Shown here: one piece after another, positions 21,969 to 35,146 of the stretch
Layout: each line of letters opens with the position of its first letter
Numbering within the stretch: the stretch's first letter is position 1
Assembly (NCBI GenBank): GCA_963921425.1
Contig: OY992835.1
Span: forward strand, 21,638,001 to 21,702,000
DNA from: Dryas octopetala
Taxonomy: Eukaryota > Streptophyta > Magnoliopsida > Rosales > Rosaceae
Direction: 5' to 3'
DNA: 64,000 nt
Translations under genes and position numbers: made by a program
Notes under the pieces: generated by a model
What the model was told of the DNA's origin: nothing
Database searches by the model: none
The model's input: only the letters and a program-made list of their open reading frames with translations

Positions 21969-24900
21969 ATGTATATAACGGCCTCTTCCTCTGCCTCTTC
22001 GCTCCTCAGAGCATCTAGGGCTCGACTTTTCTCTTCGCCTTCCTCCTCAACTCTCTCTAGAACCTTCGCTGCATCGCAGCTCAAGCCCTCCTCCCACCAG
22101 TTCACCGCTCAGCGCTTCCTCAGCTCCACCTCCGCCGTTCGCTCCTTCTCTCGCTGGAGCCACGGCGTCCATTGGCGCAACCCCTACACCCTCCGCTCTC
22201 AGATCAGAGCCATTGCTCCCGTGATCGAACGGTTCCAGCGCAAGATCGCTACTATGGGTACGTCCCGGAGTTTTGGTGTTTGGATTTTTGTTCGCTTTTG
22301 ATCTGATTATTTTCCAGTTATATGCTTGCTTTTGAGAATCTGGCTTGGTTTTGGTGTTCTGTCAACTCTTCTCAGTTCAGCTGATATATAAGCAGTAGTT
22401 GCATAAACTGTTTGGCTGAGGTGAAAACTGAGAAAATGATACGAGAATTCTATAGTTCGATCTAATTTTCGTCTTTATATTCATTTCATACTTATTGTTA
22501 TCAAATTGGTGTGACGTTTGGTGCAATAGGATCTGAATTTTGAAATAGAGAAATTGAAATTCTTGGCTATTATTTTAATATTTTTAGAAAGTATTTTCAG
22601 AAGATTCTTGAATGATTGGAATTTTGTATACTGACTGTTCATCTGTGTGGTTGCAGCTCCTGAAAACCATCCTTTCAAGGAAAATTTGACAAGTCTCCCC
22701 AAGCCCGGGGGTGGCGAGTATGGGAAATTCTACAGCCTTCCTTCTCTGAACGACCCAAGGATCGGTAATTTTCCAGTACTCGGAATTTGAAGTCTCTTTT
22801 TCTTTTTTCTTGTAGTTGTGCTTATTAATGATATCCTCTTGCCTATGTGTAACAGATAGGCTACCATACTCTATAAGAATCCTTCTTGAATCTGCTATTC
22901 GCAATTGTGACAACTTCCAAGTCAAGAAGGAAGATGTTGAGAAGATTATTGATTGGGAAAAGTCTGCCCCGAAGCAAGTCGAAATTCCTTTCAAGCCTGC
23001 TCGTGTGCTCTTGCAGGTAATTCATGACTTCATTGACCCTTCGCAGGGTCATGAATTTAGTATACAAAGTTATTGTGGTAAATGTCTTCTTTTCCTAATG
23101 CTACTACTACTTTGTTGTCAGGACTTTACGGGAGTTCCAGCTGTCGTCGACCTTGCTTGTATGCGTGATGCTATGAACAACCTTGGGAGTGATTCTAAAA
23201 AGATCAATCCTTTGGTATGTGGCGTTCTTATTATGTGCATTCACAATCTTTATTAAAAAAGTTAATGTGACAGTGGTTTGGTATCAGTATTTTCATGTAT
23301 TAACTCATCTAACTTGTAAATGCAAATTTAGTATATAATTTTGCACCCTTCTTAATACTGTGCTCACTGCATGCACTCTTTCATTTGTGTTAGTACATCT
23401 TTTTTTAAACAATACTCCACTCTCGTGTAGGTTCCTGTAGATCTTGTTATTGATCATTCAGTTCAAGTTGATGTTGCAAGATCAGAAAATGCAGTGCAGG
23501 CCAATATGGAGCTTGAATTCCAGAGAAACAAGGAGAGATTTGCTTTTCTGAAATGGGGTTCAAATGCTTTCCATAATATGCTTGTTGTTCCACCTGGTTC
23601 TGGCATTGTGCATCAGGTAAAATAGTTTGGAAGCAGACCAAGTTCAGATGACAGGACATATCGGTTTACATATCTAGCTTTTGTTACATAACGATAATGT
23701 ACAATTGTGTTGTCCCTTATGTTTCTACTTATCTGGTTCTTATCTTTGTTTCATTTGATAAATAGATATATACTGAACTGTATGTAACATTTGAGTCTGC
23801 ATATATTGAATCTTCTATGGATTTGGTCTGGAGTTAGTTGACATGTTGTAATTTCAGGTTAATCTTGAATATCTTGGAAGGGTTGTTTTCAACACTAATG
23901 GCTTACTCTACCCCGATAGTGTGGTTGGAACTGATTCCCACACAACCATGATTGATGGGTTAGGAGTTGCTGGTTGGGGAGTTGGGGGTATTGAAGCCGA
24001 AGCCACTATGCTTGGCCAGGTAATGTAAAGTCCTGAAAATTATATACTTCTTAGTATCTCACTGAAAATTTGCTTCTACTAATACTACGTTCTTTGAAAT
24101 TGACAGCCCATGAGCATGGTGTTGCCTGGAGTTGTTGGGTTCAAGTTATCTGGAAAATTAAACAATGGTGTTACTGCTACTGACTTGGTTTTGACTGTCA
24201 CACAAATTCTGAGGAAGCATGGGGTTGTTGGCAAATTTGTTGAATTCTATGGTAATTTAATTCTCATTAGATGTACTTTAAAATTGCATTTTTTATGTCC
24301 TGGTTATATATGATGGTTCATACATTCATGTTTGTGTGTGTCTGTAGGGGATGGTATGGGTGAGCTACCATTAGCTGACCGGGCTACTATTGCCAATATG
24401 TCTCCTGAGTATGGTGCAACCATGGGGTTCTTCCCTGTAGATCATGTAACCTTACAATATCTCAAATTGACTGGTAGAAGCGATGAGACTGTGAGTATTT
24501 TACCAAATCATAATAATTAGTTTCATGAATATTCCTTTTTTAGAAATATGTGACCTCTTTATTAAATTATAGGTTGCAATGGTTGAAAGTTATCTCCGGG
24601 CAAATAAACTGTTTGTTGACTATAATGAGGTAAGATCCCCTATGTTCTTTCTCTTTGCTCAATTTTAATTTATCTGAATCAACCTTTCAAATTTTTGCTT
24701 GAGATACCTAATGATCTTTTTTGGTTTCCTGTTATTTCAGCCTCAAATAGAAAGAGCATACTCATCTTACCTAGAATTGAACCTTGCAGATGTTGAGCCC
24801 TGTGTCTCAGGACCTAAGAGGTTTAACTTCTTCAATGTGTAATTTGCACTTGTTTCATAATATTTATTGTATATTCATGTATTACTGGCATTCTTTGCAG

Positions 24901-27900
24901 GCCTCATGATCGTGTATCTTTGAAAGACATGAAAGCTGATTGGCATGCATGTCTTGATAACAAGGTTGGGTTCAAGGTGAGTTGTGAACCTAGTGCGACT
25001 CTAAAATTTCTCCATTATTGCTTGTGTCTCATAAAGAAAAAATAAAATAAAATTATTCCCAATGTTGCTGATCCTAGCATAAGTCCTTAATTTTATACTC
25101 AACTATCTTGAATTAATGGTATTATCAATCCCTGCAACTTGTTCAGCCTAAGATTTTTTAAAAACAGTAGCTAACTAGCTAAAGGGCCACCTATTGTTTG
25201 TAACTCATCATGGCCACTTCTGTTCTATACTATGTACTAAAGACACTGCAGTTGTAGCACACTCCATTTTTGTTAAATTTATTTGATGGTAGTGTAGTTG
25301 CAAAACCTATTTATTGTGTTTCATCCTTTCTAAAGATCTTACTAAAATGTAGGGATTTGCTATACCAAAAGAGGCACAAGATAAAGTGGCAAAGTTTTCA
25401 TTCAATGGACAGCCAGCAGAGCTTAAGCATGGTAGTGTTGTGATTGCTGCAATCACAAGCTGCACCAATACTTCAAACCCAAGTGTCATGCTTGGAGCTG
25501 CTCTTGTTGCAAAAAAGGCTTGTGAACTTGGTCTAAAGGTGAGGCATGCCTACAGTTCTCATCAAGCACCCTCCATTTTTTTCTCACTTTCTTTCTTCCT
25601 TTTGTCTGCAATTTGGAGTATGCAAGTTTGTCTTCTCTTTTCTCTTTGTAATGATTGGCTGTTTATTCACCAATGACTCAGGTCAAGCCATGGGTAAAAA
25701 CAAGCCTTGCCCCGGGTTCTGGAGTTGTTACAAAATATTTGCTCCAGAGGTAATTTTCTATTGGTAGAGAATGAAAGATATTACTGTACATGATTAATAC
25801 AAATTATCTATTGATTTAATCTGTTTGATGCAGTGGACTGCAAGAATATTTTAATGAACAGGGTTTCCATATTGTTGGATATGGGTGCACAACCTGCATT
25901 GGGAATTCAGGGGATTTGAATGAAACTGTTGCTTCTGCCATAACAGACAATGGTAATGTTGAAGTATTAATTTTCATTACCTTTGCACAAAGGTTATATA
26001 ATTTCTATAACTCAAGCATATTCATTTATTACATAAATTATCATTTAATTTACAAGAACCCATGTCCTATTTACTGTTTGATACTTATCTCTAGCTTGTG
26101 CATCTAAAATTCTCTCACCTTCTGTTGCAGACATTGTAGCAGCTGCTGTGCTCTCTGGAAACAGGAATTTTGAGGGACGTGTTCATCCATTGACAAGAGC
26201 TAATTACCTTGCCTCACCTCCTTTAGTGGTTGCTTATGCCCTTGCTGGCACGGTATGCCATTCTTACTTGCTAGAGTGCAATTTATTTATTTATTTTTTC
26301 ATGTTTGTGGCTTTATGTTTCTGCTTTCGCAATTCAGCTTCATCTATAGACAATAGTTACTACCTTACATTATTCCTGCAAAAAACAAAGAGTTAACTTC
26401 CGTGCTTCATCTTCTTTACATCCATCAAATGAACCATTCACCCACACGAGTTAACTTTACGTCATTTTCCAGGTTGACATTGACTTCGATAAGGAGCCAA
26501 TTGGAACAGGGAAGGATGGTAAGAGCGTCTACTTCCGGGATATCTGGCCTTCTACAGAAGAGATTGCTCAGGTGAATGATTAAATGTTTGGATTTATTTT
26601 GATAAATTGTTGACGAGACTTTAGCAGTATATGAAACACTCGTGATTGCATATTTTGCAGGTTGTGCAATCCAGCGTGTTGCCAGAAATGTTCAAAAGCA
26701 CTTACGAGTCTATTACTAAAGGAAACCCCATGTGGAATCAGCTATCAATTCCAGAATCCAAACTGTACTCATGGGACCCTAATTCAACCTACATTCATGA
26801 GCCCCCATACTTCAAGGGCATGACCATGGACCCTCCTGGAGCTCATGGAGTGAAGGATGCCTACTGCCTGTTAAATTTTGGTGACAGTATTACAACAGAT
26901 CACATCTCACCAGCAGGAAGTATCCACAAAGACAGTCCTGCTGCAAAGTACCTTCTTGAGCGTGGGGTGGATCGCAAAGACTTCAATTCTTATGGAAGTC
27001 GTCGTGGCAATGATGAAGTGATGGCAAGGGGAACTTTTGCCAATATCCGCATTGTTAACAAGCTTTTGAATGGAGAAGTAGGTCCTAAAACAGTTCACAT
27101 TCCTACAGGAGAGAAACTCTATGTGTTTGACGCAGCATCAGTGAGTTACTTTCACCAAGTATTTGCACAAGATTTCATTTTGTTTTCTCTTCTAAACTAT
27201 TTGCTAGCGGGGATTTGGAATACTCTTGATTGCCTGTTTTTTTTCTTCCTTTTTTTGCTAACAAGCACTGATTTGTTACCGTACTTACAATATTTGCTGT
27301 TTGCCGGTGAATTTCCTTTCCTGAGTTCAGCAAAAAAATCCCACTTTCTGCAAATGGCATCTTTTCATTTTCCACTTTAAAAAAATATTCCTAATAAATT
27401 TGATTACAGCACTCATCATTATTGAGGGAATTGGAGGCACTAATTAGGCATTTTCCTTTAAATCGAGCTTTATTATCATATAGAAGTAGAACATAGTATT
27501 CTTAAGATGCGAAGTTTCACTTTATAACAATGTAATTAGTCCAGACAGAAATCATTCAGTAAATCTTTGCAATCAATCTTCTATTTCTATTTCAGAGATA
27601 CAAGGCTGCTGAGCAGGATACCATTGTACTGGCTGGTGCTGAGTATGGAAGTGGAAGCTCCAGGGATTGGGCTGCCAAGGGTCCAATGTTATTGGTGAGT
27701 TCTTTTATGCGGCCATTTGAATGAGTTTGTACATTTCCATTATGGTCTTTGTCTCGTCTGGTTGAGTAACTTTTTGCATGCAACAGGGTGTTAAAGCGGT
27801 GATTGCTAAAAGTTTTGAGAGAATCCATCGTAGTAATTTGGTGGGAATGGGTATTATTCCACTTTGTTTCAAGTCGGGTGAGGACGCGGATACACTGGGA

Positions 27901-28370
27901 TTGACTGGTCATGAACGTTATACCATTGACCTCCCTAGCAATATTAGTGAGATAAGACCCGGCCAAGATGTGGCTGTCACGACGGACACTGGAAAATCTT
28001 TTACCTGCACAGTTCGCTTTGACACTGAGGTACTTCCTACTCTCATCGTTCCTATATTATAGTTGTTTTTGTATAATTGCCATCATGTTATGAAGAAGTG
28101 AGGCATACTGTATTTTTTGTTCGCAAAATCCTGGGATAATACCCATCTCTACCTGATTTTCTTCTGTTAATCCTAAATAACACTGCAGTGAATTGTTAAC
28201 AATTCTGCTTGTTTTGAATGTGGTTTAGTCAGCATTAGTTTTTTTTATTAAAGATCTCTTTCTAGGTTCATAAATCATAACGTGTTTTGGTTGGATTGCA
28301 GGTCGAATTGGAATACTTCAACCACGGAGGTATTCTTCCATACGTTATCAGGAACCTGAGTAAGCAGTAA
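21969..28370 (+). CDS. ACO: Aconitate hydratase, organelle-targeted form
   Basis: Aconitase isomerises citrate and isocitrate with a [4Fe-4S] cluster; plant forms act in mitochondria (TCA cycle) and cytosol. Twenty exons: 21969-22257, 22657-22764, 22856-23016, 23122-23214, 23431-23616, 23858-24019, 24107-24251, 24348-24490, 24573-24629, 24741-24820, 24901-24976, 25353-25538, 25682-25749, 25834-25952, 26131-26252, 26473-26571, 26661-27140, 27596-27694, 27787-28029, 28302-28370; 2985 nt, 994 aa, like the ~990-995 aa Arabidopsis ACO2/ACO3. Seen: cluster Cys in [11 protein letters not shown] (exon 12) and [10 protein letters not shown] (exon 14); [14 protein letters not shown] (exon 6); swivel-domain [17 protein letters not shown] (exon 18). 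The first ~95 residues are Ser/Arg-rich and lack acidic residues until the region before [12 protein letters not shown], a transit peptide. All splice phases agree. Confidence 0.96.
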
Positions 28371-30150
28371 TTGCATCGCTGTTCAGAGGACTTGCTCCAC
28401 ATCTGCGAGCTTTTTCAATTGTAAAATGTGAGGAAGCGAATAAAGTTTCTAATAATCGGAAAAAAGGTCCCTTTCAAGGGACGGAGGCATTTTTTGTGAT
28501 ATTCATTTTAACACTGCCCAGATTGTGCAGGCATGTTGGTCGAACTGTCAACAGAGTAAAGTTGGTTTCGAGTAATATAAAAACCTTTTCCGATTGTTGC
28601 TTGTTCTAAAGCATTTTATACCTTGGGGTTTCAAGGGCACCATGATTATAGGCAGTGTTACGCCTTTGGACAACAATCATCTAATCAATGTGATTTTTGT
28701 TCATGTCTCTCAACAGTAGTGGCTCAAATCAACGTGAATTTTGTTTATGGCATGCTTTTATGATATCCTTGAATTACATAGAATGCTGGTTACAGGCAAT
28801 TTCTTTTTCTTTCATTAATGAATGGCCATGGACAATTTCTTTCATTACTTGTGAGCGTTATTATACCAATTATTACGTGGTGTAGTCTTTGGAATTTCGC
28901 AGTTGGAGGTATAGAAGAAAGCAATACTTCATGCCTCAACCATATATGTTGCTTTTGTGATTGGCTCATCAATGAAATCGTAAACCTCTTGTGGTCTTCC
29001 TAATGTCCGCGCGGTATTTTTTATCAATTGTGTAATCGATTAAGATGTGTAATTATATAACATAGATTCCTGATCAATAATTAATGTAAAACTGTTCGAA
29101 TTATTCGAAGCTCCAGTGTACAGATATTTTAGCAACTTTTATGACTATTGTCGGTGGTCTGTATGTCCAATCCAAGCGTATTGAAAGGTTCATTCTATAA
29201 TTCTGAAGTCAAGGATTGGCCTGCCACCACGTAACAAATCATGTAATATTCAAAGATTCCATAGACACTTAAACTCAAGAAACAAGTAGATGCTGCTCAA
29301 ATTCATCCAAAAAATCACCACCATATGCTGCGTGTAAAATTGTCAATTAGCGAAATCCAACAGAAATTCAAGTACTTGTATATCAGTTTAGAAATAATTG
29401 GTTGTCTATTTGATTACTGATTATGGTTGCTCTTGCTCCTCACGAGCTGTCATTAGTTATACGGTCTACTTTTTTTTCTATTTCTATGAACACCCCATCA
29501 CACTCCTTTTAGAAAGGTCCAAACACCAACGGCCTTTAACAATAATTTGATTGGACCTCAAGCAGAATTATTAATGTATTTGATGGTAAATGGTCACCTA
29601 CTCGTCCCATTTTCTCCTTAATTTTGTGCAGCATTAATAAATCTTGAATAAATGAACCACATATAGTCTATTTTTGCTAAAAATAAAGATGACAAAACTG
29701 AAGTGAACCACATATATACGTGAGAGATGGATCCTCTCCTTCTCTTCCTCTAACATACATAGTTTTTTTTTTTCAAAAGCTAGAGTTTTAGGGTACTTTG
29801 ATTATGATGAAATGAAATTAAACAGATGAGATTTTAAGTTTTGGGAATGAGGGAAAAAGAGAAGAAAAAAAAGAAAAAAAGGAGATGAGCACCTGACTGA
29901 TCGAATAGAGATAATTAATTCTAGGGAAATACAAAAACTGACAGATGTATATATCATTCTTCATAAGACTATAAGAAAATGTGAGCAAACCATGAATAAT
30001 TACAAATTGGCAGAGTTGAAGTTAATACTAACTCAAAAACAGTACTACTAGAATCAATTATATGGTGGTACCAAATAACTAATAACCACACCAAATTTGT
30101 ACAATCAACATTTTTGACAATTAGTAGAGAGAGATAGAGAGAAGCATGCA
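28371..30150. other. Intergenic (aconitase 3' flank)
   Basis: The first 250 bases probably are the aconitase 3' untranslated region (AATAAA-like GAATAAAG near 28437). The rest is AT-rich spacer without a recognisable gene, repeat array or transposon ends. Confidence 0.6.
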
Positions 30151-30582
30151 TCAATCTTGATCCTCTGGAATGCTCTCTAAAGCTGGCCTCGAGCTACTAC
30201 TTATGCTTTCATCACTAACCCTTCTTCCTCTGGACTTAAATGCACTTAACAATTGCTCCACAGAAGAGTTGTCTGAATCTTTGTTGTAATTGAGTAGCTG
30301 TTTTAACTCCTCCTGAGTCACCACCAGTTTGATCCTCACAACCCCACTTTTAGAATCACCTGCAGAACTAATTCCTCTGCCACTATGATCTTCATGATCT
30401 TCTTGTAAATTAAACCTTACAGTCTTCTTCTTCTCACCACCAGAAGCAGAAGCTGCACCCCTCTGTTCCAAGTTGGATGGCATTTCTGTTTTTGTGTGTT
30501 TGATTGCTTTTGCTTTGCTTACTGGTTCATGCTTCTCATCTTGTGATGAAACCCTGTTATTGCTTCTCAAGCAATTCCCCAT
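30151..30582 (-). CDS. Small MGNC protein, likely N-myristoylated
   Basis: Single-exon frame of 143 aa starting MGNCLRSNNRVSS. Gly2 plus Cys4 is the classic plant N-myristoylation and palmitoylation signal, so attachment to the inner face of the plasma membrane is inferred. The middle is basic (KAKAIKHTK, GGEKKKTVRFN), then comes VVRIKLVVTQEELKQLLNYN, resembling the core of plant DUF4228/PADRE-like small proteins, followed by a Ser-rich tail SRGRRVSDESISSSSRPALE with phosphosite-like RRVS. An AG run sits just upstream of the start. The family match is from memory; the function is unknown. Confidence 0.75.
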   Translation of the reverse strand: MGNCLRSNNRVSSQDEKHEPVSKAKAIKHTKTEMPSNLEQRGAASASGGEKKKTVRFNLQEDHEDHSGRGISSAGDSKSGVVRIKLVVTQEELKQLLNYNKDSDNSSVEQLLSAFKSRGRRVSDESISSSSRPALESIPEDQD

Positions 30583-30613
30583 ATCTGAGAAAAAAAAAGC
30601 AAGAGACTAGTAT

Positions 30614-30616
<3 letters not shown>

Positions 30617-30669
<53 letters not shown>
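30617..30669. repeat. (GA)26 microsatellite upstream of the MGNC gene
   Basis: About 26 uninterrupted AG units, 35-87 bases upstream of the minus-strand ATG at 30582, so probably within its leader or core promoter as a CT run. Confidence 0.95.
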
Positions 30670-30850
30670 AATTAAGAGATGGAGAAAATTAGCACATGCT
30701 GGTGCGTTTGTTGCGCCGGGTATTTCAAAGGACAAAGTGGGATGGATTAACATTAATTAATTAATTGATTATTAATTGCTTGCTTGAGAGTTGAGACCAA
30801 CACTAATACACTATACCTCACATACTGATCCATATATTAATATCCATATA

Positions 30851-31237
30851 TTATATTAAGGGTTAATTACAATTTAGTACCTCAACTTTACCTCCTATTT
30901 CAAGTTAGTACCTCAAGTTTAAAAAGTTTCAATTTCATACATCAACTTTCATTTTGTTTCAACTTGGTACCTCCGTTACTACTACCGTTAGGAAGTCCGT
31001 TATCCGCCTACGTGGCGCACGCTGACCCAATCACTAAGTGTTGACTTGATTTTTAATAATTTCCATGTGGCAGAATAATAATAAAAAAAGAATAAAATAT
31101 TTAAAAATTAATTAAAATATAAAAAATTGAATTAAAAAAAACACAACCCTCATCCCCTCCCCCAGCCCGACCCACCCCCTTCCCCCTCCCCCTCCCTGCA
31201 ACCCATCCCCTCACCACAACCCAACCCTGCCGGTAAC

Positions 31238-31286
<49 letters not shown>

Positions 31287-32332
31287 CCTTGGCCGCGATG
31301 ACGATATGTTGTCTCTCTCCCCCGATGCCGCTACCATGTTCGAGATCTTCCTCCCGAACCATCGCCAGTCGTTCCCTTTGTTCGGCGGCAGCGTCACCTC
31401 GAGTCAGAGACGGCGGCGTAGTGGTCCACTGCCTCTGCGAAACTCTAGAGAAACACCGACGGCGGCCAGTCGTTCCCTTTGTTCGGCGGCAGCGTCACCT
31501 CCAGCAGAAATTGAGAAAAAAAAAAAAAAATACCCATCTCGCCCAGCAACCCAAAATAAAATGGAAAAACCCCATGATCTAGATCTTGAATAAAACGAAA
31601 AACACTGCATCGGTAACCAAGATCAACCCCAAAACCATTCTCTTATCATTTTTGCCCATTTATGTCTTTTTCTTCATTTTTTGAGGGGTTTCTTCAATTT
31701 AATGTAATTTTTTTATCTTTTATCAAAAATTGTTATTTTTGTTGGATGAATTTTGATGGGTTTGAATTGTTTGGGTGTACTGCCAATTTGGAAGCTTGAA
31801 AGCACAGAGGGGGAGGGGCTGGGTTGTGGGGAGGGGATGGGTTGCAGGGGAGGGGTTGGGTTGCGGGGAGGGGAGGGGAGGGGAGGGAGGGGTTGGGTTG
31901 CGGGGAGGGGAGGGGAGGGGAGGGAGGCCGGGGTTGGGTTGCGGGGAGGGGAGGGGATGGGTTGCAGGGAGGGGGAGGGGGAGGGGTGGGTCGGGCTGGG
32001 GGGAGGGGATGGGGGTTGTGTTTTTGACCAAAAAAAATAAAAAGAATTTTTTTTGTAAATGATTTTTCTGTTTTTTTAATAAATTTTTTTTTTACACGTG
32101 GCAACTTAGGTGTTTAATCAAAGTTCAAATGGATGAAATTATGGTGAAAAGACGAAAATATCCATGCCACATCATCAAAGATAACGGGTCATTAACAGAA
32201 AATCTAACGGAGGTACTAATTTGAAAGAAAATGAAAGTTGATGCATGAAATTGCAACTTTTTGAACTTGAGGTACTAACTTGAAATAGGAGGTAAAGTTG
32301 AGGTACTAAATTGTAATTAACCCTTATATTAA
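30851..32332. mobile_element. Long-TIR Mutator-like element (Pack-MULE-like), 9-bp TSD
   Basis: The element spans 30860-32323 (1464 bp). Both flanks carry the 9-bp TTATATTAA (30851-30859, 32324-32332). The ends start GGGTTAATTACAATTTAGTA and are inverted copies for about 150 bp with few differences. The inverted similarity resumes further in: the C-rich 31140-31230 is the complement of the G-rich 31960-32020. A 9-bp TSD with long TIRs is the Mutator signature. There is no transposase. The core (31280-31520) is GC-rich, coding-like, with a CT run before it and the direct repeat CCAGTCGTTCCCTTTGTTCG at 31368 and 31467, suggesting captured gene sequence. Open frames in the core are not convincing genes. 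Confidence 0.9.
31806..32020 (+). repeat. G-rich minisatellite inside the MULE
   Basis: Repeats of GGGTTGCGGGGAGGGGA with GGGGA runs, with four or more G-tracts many times over, so the plus strand could form G-quadruplexes. Its complement on the left arm is shorter, so the array expanded on the right arm only. Pro-rich and Gly-rich open frames across it are artefacts of the repeat. Confidence 0.85.
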
Positions 32333-35140
32333 TATATAGCATAGCAGTTTGTTTTATGTGAACTTTACATTATTGTAGCCGTCTGTTTTGCTTTTAAAAA
32401 ACTTGGTCAACCAGTAACATGGTTTATCTATATCCAAAGGGCAAAAAAGGTAATAACATAATGAAACATCTAGAGCCGAAAGTATCTGCGTTGATACTAC
32501 AACGTTCCTATTAGATTAAAGATTCCTTACAATCAGTCCAATTATATGCACATGTCTTGAGCTTTAAACTTATGCGTAGTGACAAAAATGAAAACGATTA
32601 ATACTAAGTTTAAATATTAATTATGTCCCCTCTAATCTAATCGGTAATCAATCACTACTAGATAAACGGTGCAGCTGAGTTAGCCACTGTACATGACATC
32701 ACATATATGATGTTTCAAAGTTTGTTGTTAATGGTAGCTCCAATTCGATCTACATATATTCGTTGGTTTCTATTATTTATTTGATCCTAATCTTATTAAT
32801 TCTTATCTAGCTACTTGTGATGAGTGGTGACGATGCATGAGATGATTATGATAAACCCTACGTACCAATCAATACCAATAGTACCCAATTTCGTGAACGT
32901 AAGATATGTTCCTCCATTTGGAACTAACACCGTCTTAATTTGCTTGATACGCATTTATTAATTTACACATCTTCACCTGCAAATTTTCCTTCCCAAATCG
33001 ATCGTCTAGCTTCACCAACTCTCAACTACCTTATATAACAACTTAAGCATATATTATATGTAGCAACCGTCCATGTATACCAAATTCATCGATCTAAGGA
33101 ATTGAAGTTGCAAGTGCATGCTAGCTCATAATTGATGATGATCTGGATTTTGCTCATAACCATGATCATGGTGACGCATAGAGAGGAAAACTTAATTGAC
33201 TTGCTAAAGTTGTAAGTTTTATACCGACTTATTAATTAAGAACTTAAATGTTTAGAGTTCTATACTTTTTTCATTGAATTAAAGTTTTATTTACAAGAGG
33301 TTGTGGTTCAATCGCATTTCTCCACTTCGTTGTTAGTTTGCAATTTATTCCTTCATCTCTTTTTTTTGTAATTTAATTTATATATGCCAAGAGTAAGATA
33401 AGTTTGATATATATTACTAACTTAATTCTAATAATTTAATTAAGTTTTTAGAGATTGATGGGCGTTTATAACAAGTAAAATGATTCAAGTCATGTCTAAG
33501 TTGTCTAACAATTAATAACATATATATGTGGGTGACTGGGTCAGTGAAATGTGTTGGACACTAGACATTACGTAATGAGAAAGGGTGGTCGGGTTCACTG
33601 CATGTGATGGAGATGCTCTGTTGTGTGCAGTCTGCATGGAGAGGTGGGTTCACTGCATATCATGTGAATTCTGGGCACCAATTTGATCACAATATCTCTC
33701 CATTGGTATTACGTACCATGATTTCTGGGTGGTTGAAAACTTGCAATTTGAGGCTCTTATTAGTCTTTAATACGCGTCAAAACAGTGCCTACACATATAG
33801 CACCATCTCTCACATGGAAGCAGGTCCTATTTTCCTATTTTATTATCATTTCTTCCCAAATGTTGGAGCCTTGTTGGGGGCATCTGTAGATATATTTATA
33901 TTTATGCCAAGTTTATTCTCTTTGCTGTGGTTTCACATTCATTTTAATCACAAATAATGGGAGACAACCACCAAGGCACCAAGCCCCAAATTGATGAACA
34001 TTATTTTATGGGGTTTGACTATGTATGTGACACTGACTTGTGCTTCACATTTTATTCAAGTATATTAATTAAAGCACCGAAGACGAAGAAATACAGAATA
34101 TGACAAGAATATATAAATGGATTTTTATTAGACTTTGCTTTTGTGGATCCGCCATGCTGAATTTAGGAACCCAATTAAAAAACAGTTTGGAATCTTTTCT
34201 TTTTTCTAATTAAAAGTTCAAGAAGCTACTTACATACATTAATATGTAAAAGTTGAAGGATCATTTTCATAAAACTCATCATAAAAAATGCAATAAAAAT
34301 ATTTAATCAAATTTATGCATAGGTTTTTTTTTCTGGTTAAAGGAGAAAGAGAATCAAATTTGGATGTAGAGGAGACAATTTAATAGTTCTTTCAACTGGC
34401 TATTCCAATGACTACACCATTTTTCGTTTTTGTTGGTAAATTTAAGCACAATTGTGTTGAATGAAAAGAATAAAAGGTCCATTGACTTTAGGTACCAAAT
34501 TATAACGTTTTTTCATTTCAACTACTAAAACATTTATGTCATTTCACTTTAGGTACTAAATTTCAGTTTAGGTACCAACTTTAAAAAACATGGTTATATC
34601 GAACTGTGACTGTCTAACAGTCATAACTTTTTTATTGATTTACTGTTTTTTCAATATTTACAAGGCTTAAACTTTAATATTTAGTCTTTGGGTTATAGGA
34701 CTTCATCCCCCAAACATAAATCAAAAGTATGAAACCCTTAAAAATTTTGATTTTTTATAAATTTTAAATAGTCACAACTGTGACTGTTCGACAATTACAA
34801 CTGTAACTGTTCGACAGTCACAACTGTAGAACAAACTGATTTGTGACCTAATCCAAAATATTTTACTCTAGGTTAGTACCTAAACTAAAAAAAATTAGTG
34901 TCTTACTACTTTATTAAAAAATTATTGATATTTAGTATTTAATCCTAATTTTCTAAAGAATAAATGGGATACATATATATATATATATAAGTTTTTATAA
35001 AAAAAAACAAAGGTACGTATGTAGCATTTACTACATACATTAATTTCCTGAAATCGTACGGTTCTTCTTCCTTTGGCATCCGACGGGTCAAAAGCCGCCA
35101 TGCCGCACTAAAACGCAACACAACTTAAACTATACAAGCA
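32333..35140. other. AT-rich intergenic region
   Basis: Spacer of 2.8 kb. Tokens seen: TAGGTACCAAATT/TAGGTACTAAATT phrases at 34490-34580 and GGTTAGTACCTAAACT at 34871, which look like a decayed element but lack clear ends; and a 23-bp minisatellite (ACAACTGTGACTGTTCGACA) of about 2.4 units at 34774-34828. A 117-codon frame at 33604-33957 has no recognisable features. Confidence 0.55.
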
Positions 35141-35146
35141 ACCCCT

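Noticed and set aside
22481-22994. Minus-strand open frames opposite aconitase exons
   Set aside because: Shadows of the plus-strand gene; the plus-strand exons carry the conserved protein.
31723-32104. Long Pro-rich and Gly-rich open frames on both strands
   Set aside because: They are the translation of the G-rich minisatellite inside the Mutator-like element; several frames are open at once, as expected for a simple repeat.
33604-33957. 117-codon open frame in the 32-35 kb spacer
   Set aside because: No recognisable motif, no matching neighbours or splice partners; composition like the surroundings.
34440-34930. Possible Mutator-like relic with TAGGTAC phrases
   Set aside because: The phrases are suggestive, but I could not define matching ends or a target duplication, so it is not listed as an element.
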